Assembly (NCBI GenBank): GCA_965116015.1
Contig: OZ220477.1
Coordinates: 1,054,001 to 1,118,000, forward strand
DNA length: 64,000 nucleotides
Source: S5-327 sp965116015
GTDB taxonomy: Bacteria > Chloroflexota > Dehalococcoidia > Lucifugimonadales > Australimonadaceae
Reading direction: 5' to 3'
Within the stretch, counting starts at the first letter, position 1; each line of letters opens with the position of its first letter. Below the pieces are notes generated by a model. The model made no database searches, was not told where the DNA came from, and worked only from the letters and a program-made list of their open reading frames with translations. The translations under genes and the position numbers were made by a program. Positions 60,689-64,000 of the stretch are shown in pieces.

Positions 60689-61045
60689 GTGAATCAGCGG
60701 GAAGTAGTAGTGAAAACCCTGCTCTCCATCGAAGAGCGGGAAGATGGCCGAGTTTTCGCAGCCCGGCTAAGGGAACTTGGCCTCACGGCCTACGGCCACG
60801 ACACCTCCGAGGCCAAAAGCAATGTCAAGCGCCTTTTCAACAAACTCATCAACGAGTACCGCAAGTTGGGCTTGCTCGAAGAGCGCCTCAACGGAATTGG
60901 CGTAGAGTGGTTCTGGCGCGATCAGTATCAGAACCTCGAGGGCGAGGGGGAAGAGACAGCCAAGCCCGCAACCCCGCCCAAGCCTGCTGAGCGTCCAGGC
61001 CAGTTCCGCCTCGCTGAAACCCAAACCATGACGATGGCGGCGTAG
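60689..61045 (+). CDS. HicB-like antitoxin-type protein
   Basis: 118 residues from GTG 60689, chosen because GCGGAGG lies seven bases upstream; the frame is open to 60572 but that part lacks family features. REDGRVFAARLRELGLTAYG followed by DTSEAKSNVKRLFNKLINEY follows the HicB-like layout (a strand-rich start and a periodic helix). The C-terminal third is a Pro/Glu linker. The segment is less GC-rich than its neighbours. HicB antitoxins neutralise HicA mRNA interferases; a clear HicA partner is not seen. The gene sits between the binding protein and permease genes of one importer, as if inserted. Confidence 0.6.
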   Translation: MNQREVVVKTLLSIEEREDGRVFAARLRELGLTAYGHDTSEAKSNVKRLFNKLINEYRKLGLLEERLNGIGVEWFWRDQYQNLEGEGEETAKPATPPKPAERPGQFRLAETQTMTMAA

Positions 61046-61057
61046 GTCTCGGCCTCA

Positions 61058-61168
61058 GTGCGCATCTCCCGCGCCAAACTTCTCGATGCGCTCCACAATG
61101 CAGGGTTCACAGCGATGGGCCCCAGCGTGCTCGACTACCTCGACAACGACGGCATTCCATATTCCTGA
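61058..61168 (+). CDS. Small ORF downstream of the HicB-like gene
   Basis: 36 residues from GTG 61058, starting 12 bp after the HicB-like stop: VRISRAKLLDALHNAGFTAM then GPSVLDYLDNDGIPYS. It could be a truncated partner protein; HicA is usually 60-80 residues with a conserved His that I do not see here. The frame continues past the TGA with no stop for about 50 codons, so a decayed longer gene is possible. Confidence 0.35.
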   Translation: MRISRAKLLDALHNAGFTAMGPSVLDYLDNDGIPYS

Positions 61169-61411
61169 TGGAGCTTGATTTCGAAGGAACAAGACAAAAT
61201 CGATACTACGCACGTCCTTGACGACAGCGCCGTATGGAACGAATGCTCGGCGACAGCGCTCCACGACAGCTCTCCGCAAGGAATTGGCGAGGACAACGAG
61301 GACAAATGAGGCGTGGCTCCCGATGAACTGTAGCGCCCCCCTCCCCGCAACCTTCGGGAATATCCTCGCCCATCTTCCCGCCGAGCGCGCGACGCCGCCC
61401 TAGCCGCGACT
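61169..61411. other. Gap between small ORF and permease gene
   Basis: 243 bp with lower GC than the flanks at 61169-61230. Nothing with gene-like features is convincing in any frame. It must hold the promoter and leader of the permease genes, but no clear -10/-35 pair stands out. Confidence 0.4.
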
Positions 61412-62344
61412 ATGCAACGCTACATCCTCATCCGGCTCTTCCAGGCCGCGCTTGCCCTCATCGGCGTGAGCATCATCGTCTTCGTGCTCATCCGCCTCAC
61501 CGGAAGCCCCATCGACGTCCTCGCCCCCGTCGACGCCCGACCCGAAGACATCGAACGCCTCAACCGCCTCTGGGGATTCGATAAGCCCCTCTATCAGCAG
61601 TACTTCGTCTTCCTCAGCAACGCCGTCCAATTCGATTTCGGCGAGTCCCTCAAATTCCAGGGACAGTCCGCTATGAGCCTCATCGGCGACGCCATTCCCG
61701 CCAGCCTGCAGCTCGGCGGCGCCGCCCTCCTCTTCAGCGTCCTTATGGCCGTCCCCATCGGCGTAATCTCCGCCGTCAAAAAGGGAACCCCCATCGACAT
61801 GATCGGCAAACTCATCGCCCTCCTCGGACAATCCCTCCCCCCCTTCTGGCTCGGCATCGTCCTCATCTGGATATTCTCCGTGAACCTCGGATGGCTGCCC
61901 GTCTCCGGCCGCGGCGGCGTAACCCACCTCATCCTCCCCGCTGCCGCCCTCGGATGGTTCTCCGTCGCCGCCTTTATGCGCCTCACCCGCTCCGCAATGC
62001 TCAACGTGCTCGATAGCGAATACATCAAATTCGCCCGCATCAAAGGAACCCCCGAATGGAAGGTCGTGTGGAAACACGCCCTCAAGAACGCCGCCATCCC
62101 CCCCCTCACCCTCTTCGGAATCGTCGCCGGCATCCTCGTAACCGGCGTCGTGACGCTCGAAACCGTCTTCGCATGGCCCGGAGTCGGACAGCTCGCCCTC
62201 GCCGCCGTCCTCGCGCGCGACTACGCCGTCGTCCAGGGCCTCGTTATCCTCATCTCCGCCATGTTCATCGCCATCAACCTCATCGTCGACATCCTCTACG
62301 CCTACATCGACCCCCGCGTCCGCTACGGCGCAGGCGGCGGCTGA
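61412..62344 (+). CDS. Dipeptide/oligopeptide ABC transporter permease (DppB/OppB-like), second system
   Basis: 310 residues, six helices. MQRYILIRLFQAALALIGVS start; FDFGESLKFQGQSAMSLI, PIGVISAVKKGTPIDMIG, the coupling loop FARIKGTPEWKVVWKHALKN, FAWPGVGQLALAAVLARDY, and the end ILYAYIDPRVRYG. It works with the following DppC-like gene, the binding protein at 58598 and the ATPases at 55082-57168. Confidence 0.92.
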   Translation: MQRYILIRLFQAALALIGVSIIVFVLIRLTGSPIDVLAPVDARPEDIERLNRLWGFDKPLYQQYFVFLSNAVQFDFGESLKFQGQSAMSLIGDAIPASLQLGGAALLFSVLMAVPIGVISAVKKGTPIDMIGKLIALLGQSLPPFWLGIVLIWIFSVNLGWLPVSGRGGVTHLILPAAALGWFSVAAFMRLTRSAMLNVLDSEYIKFARIKGTPEWKVVWKHALKNAAIPPLTLFGIVAGILVTGVVTLETVFAWPGVGQLALAAVLARDYAVVQGLVILISAMFIAINLIVDILYAYIDPRVRYGAGGG

Positions 62345-62346
62345 GC

Positions 62347-63249
62347 ATGGCCTCCCTGGCTCCCCCCGCCTCAGCCCCGCAGACGCTCGCCGCGCGACCG
62401 CTCCGGCGCGCCTGGATGTTCTTCCGACGCTACCCCGTCATACCCGTCGCAACGCTCTTCATCGTCCTCATCATCCCCGCCCTGTTCGCAGAGATCATCG
62501 CCCCCCACGACCCCATCGACGGCGACCTCCGCGCTCGCCTCCTACCCCCCGCCTGGACCGACGGCGGCGACTGGAACTACGTGCTCGGCGCCGACAGACA
62601 AGGACGCGACATCCTCAGCCGTATGATCTACGGTGCCCGAACCGCCGCCCTCGTCTCCCTCGCCGCCCTCGCCCTTGGCGGCGCAGTAGGCGCCCTCCTC
62701 GGCCTCCTCGCCGGCTACTTCGGCAGCTGGTGGGACCACATCATCATGCGCCTCGTCGACATCAACCTCTCGATGCCGCTCATCCTCCTCGCGCTCGTGC
62801 TCGTCGTCCTCTTCGAACCCGGAACAACCACAACCATCGCAGTCGTAGCCCTCCTCCTATGGTCGCGTTACGCGCGACAGGTGCGAGCCGAAGTGCTCTC
62901 CCTCAAAGCTATGGACTTCGTCGCCCGTGCGCGAGTGGCCGGAGCCTCCAACCTGCGCATCATCTTCCGGCACATCCTCCCCAACGTCTTCAACACCATC
63001 ATCGTGCTCGCCACGCTGCAAGTCGGCAACGTCATCCTCCTCGAAGCGTCGCTCAGCTTCCTCGGCGCCGGAATCCCCCCCCCGAATCCCGCATGGGGCG
63101 TGATGGTCGCCGAAGGACGCGACTACATCGTCACTTCGTGGTGGCTCTCCGTCATCCCCGGACTCGCCATTATGCTCACCGTGCTCTCGATGAACCTCTT
63201 CGGCGACTGGCTCCGCGACTACCTCGACCCCAAACTCCGCCAGCTCTAG
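62347..63249 (+). CDS. Dipeptide/oligopeptide ABC transporter permease (DppC/OppC-like), second system
   Basis: 300 residues from ATG 62347, two bases after the DppB-like stop. Features: GADRQGRDILSRMIYGARTA, the coupling loop VARARVAGASNLRIIFRHIL, LLEASLSFLGAGIPPPNPAW, and the end LFGDWLRDYLDPKLRQL. Six helices. It is the last gene of the unit before a 241-bp gap. Confidence 0.92.
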   Translation: MASLAPPASAPQTLAARPLRRAWMFFRRYPVIPVATLFIVLIIPALFAEIIAPHDPIDGDLRARLLPPAWTDGGDWNYVLGADRQGRDILSRMIYGARTAALVSLAALALGGAVGALLGLLAGYFGSWWDHIIMRLVDINLSMPLILLALVLVVLFEPGTTTTIAVVALLLWSRYARQVRAEVLSLKAMDFVARARVAGASNLRIIFRHILPNVFNTIIVLATLQVGNVILLEASLSFLGAGIPPPNPAWGVMVAEGRDYIVTSWWLSVIPGLAIMLTVLSMNLFGDWLRDYLDPKLRQL

Positions 63250-63490
63250 AACGCGCCCCCGCAGAACACGATGGCAAGACCCGCGGCTTGAGCCGCGCTC
63301 CGTGCGCTCTGAAACCCGCGCCGACCACCCCACGCGTCACAGTGTGCGCCCTGGCCCCCTCCCCCGAATAGCCTACGACAACAGCGCTCCCCATCGCCGT
63401 CGAAGATCAAGCCGCCGTACGTCCGACCCATAACCCCCCCCCCCCCCCCTGTGTCGCGCCGCGACGCGCTCACCCCTCAGGCCCGCGCCG
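63250..63490. repeat. Gap holding a 16-C homopolymer
   Basis: A run of 16 C lies at 63434-63449 between the ends of the convergent permease and cupin-like genes. No gene or terminator hairpin is evident in the 241-bp gap. The run could be a slippage-prone tract or a sequencing artefact. Confidence 0.6.
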
Positions 63491-64000
63491 CTAGTCGTAC
63501 CACTGACCCGTAACCGTCTTGCCGTCCGCGACGCCGGGATCCACAATCGTCGTCCTGAAAGGCGGAAACAGAATATCGACGATCACCCGCGGAGCAGGCG
63601 CAGGACGCGTCCGCTCAGCCACCAGCTCGTCGACGCGCTTCACGTGCGCCTCCAACGCGTTCGCAACGAAGCGCGCGAACTCCGGATTGCCCGACCCCCG
63701 GATCGCCTCCTCGTCGATGAGGCCCTCCACCGCCGCCTCCACAGGATTCGCCGGCGCCGGAACGCCCCCATGCGCAACCCCCGGCGGATTCCACGTAACC
63801 TCAGGACGCATCTCGTCCGAGAAGTGCACCGAAAGCTCCCCCGACTCGTGCGAGTGGCGGATTCCAACCTCCCCCGGAATCAGCAGCAGAGCAGTGACGA
63901 GACACTTGTCGTTCTCCACCAGCGTGTACCACTTCCGCTTGTGCGCTCCGGGAATCGTCTCGCCACGCCAGCCCTGCAGATCAGCCGGCAGCGTATAGGG
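63491..64000 (-). CDS. Cupin-like protein, N-terminal part cut by the window edge
   Basis: 169 residues read from base 64000 down to TAG at 63491. The frame stays open to the edge, so the start is outside; a GTG at 63919 is internal. KRKWYTLVENDKCLVTALLL is followed by GEVGIRHSHESGELSVHFSD, a cupin-like tract with HSH metal-type histidines. The latter half is helical with a PVEAAVEGLIDEEAI motif and a Pro/Arg-rich stretch. The function is not readable; it may be an enzyme or a sugar/acid-binding protein. Confidence 0.7.
   Translation of the reverse strand, partial: PYTLPADLQGWRGETIPGAHKRKWYTLVENDKCLVTALLLIPGEVGIRHSHESGELSVHFSDEMRPEVTWNPPGVAHGGVPAPANPVEAAVEGLIDEEAIRGSGNPEFARFVANALEAHVKRVDELVAERTRPAPAPRVIVDILFPPFRTTIVDPGVADGKTVTGQWYD

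Noticed and set aside
61058..61168. Complete HicA toxin partner for the HicB-like protein
   Set aside because: Only 36 codons, and the conserved HicA histidine is not visible. Listed as a small ORF of low confidence instead.
61055..61279. 74-codon minus-strand frame in the HicB-like insertion
   Set aside because: The text looks partly protein-like, but no ribosome site or family was seen and it overlaps the plus-strand small ORF. Left unassigned.
1..64000. tRNA, rRNA, riboswitch or transposase genes
   Set aside because: I read all gaps on both strands and found no cloverleaf-like sequence, rRNA stretch, known riboswitch core or transposase motif; a covariance-model scan would be needed to be sure.

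Overview
The window is 64 kb of GC-rich bacterial DNA, densely coded on both strands in short operons. It carries no rRNA or tRNA that I can see, and no recognisable transposase or phage gene. The binding lipoproteins have long Thr/Pro linkers after the lipobox. There is also an unusual density of Rieske oxygenases, SDR oxidoreductases, CoA-activating enzymes and ABC importers. Together these suggest a Chloroflexota bacterium of the SAR202/Dehalococcoidia kind, a heterotroph living on recalcitrant organic acids. That placement is inference from gene style, not from a marker gene.

Layout. Positions 1-4773 (minus): a cut secreted protein, a fused ETF beta-alpha flavoprotein, an SDR and ComM. 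4859-9683: an acyl-CoA ligase, an SDR, a two-subunit CoA transferase and a serine esterase. 9757-15488: a DtxR-type regulator, an unknown Cys-rich protein, aminopeptidase N, a nucleoside deoxyribosyltransferase-like protein and a double UspA. 15571-24250 is the first oxygenase region: two stand-alone Rieske oxygenases, a dienelactone hydrolase, an SDR, and an alpha / LiaF-like / beta / small-protein dioxygenase operon. 24293-30889 is a complete branched-chain-amino-acid-type ABC importer with two tandem binding proteins. 31403-37642: a GPP34 protein, an MFS exporter, a secreted protein and an iron-type ABC permease with its binding protein. 37878-63249 holds two complete dipeptide-type ABC importers in scattered pieces, a bicupin protein, a Gld-like ABC exporter operon, a TyrA-like dehydrogenase, a PpiC-like lipid-anchored or membrane protein, an amidohydrolase, two more Rieske oxygenases and a HicB-like gene. 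The window ends inside a cupin-like gene.

How the parts fit. The importers probably bring in organic acids, peptides or amphiphiles. The five Rieske alpha subunits, the dienelactone hydrolase and the amidohydrolase would oxidise and cleave them. The SDRs, acyl-CoA ligase, CoA transferase and ETF would feed the products into beta-oxidation-like metabolism. This is inference from families and gene order.

The most unusual structure is a pair of short interspersed repeat arrays. One (19450-19777) has five identical 28-bp repeats at an exact 61-bp period with unique 33-bp spacers, plus a degenerate terminal copy. The other (31010-31285) has four 28-bp repeats at 60-62 bp with 32-34-bp spacers, plus a degenerate terminal copy. 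Both look like orphan CRISPR arrays without cas genes or an AT-rich leader. The convergent genes flanking the first array both take their stop codons from its terminal repeats.
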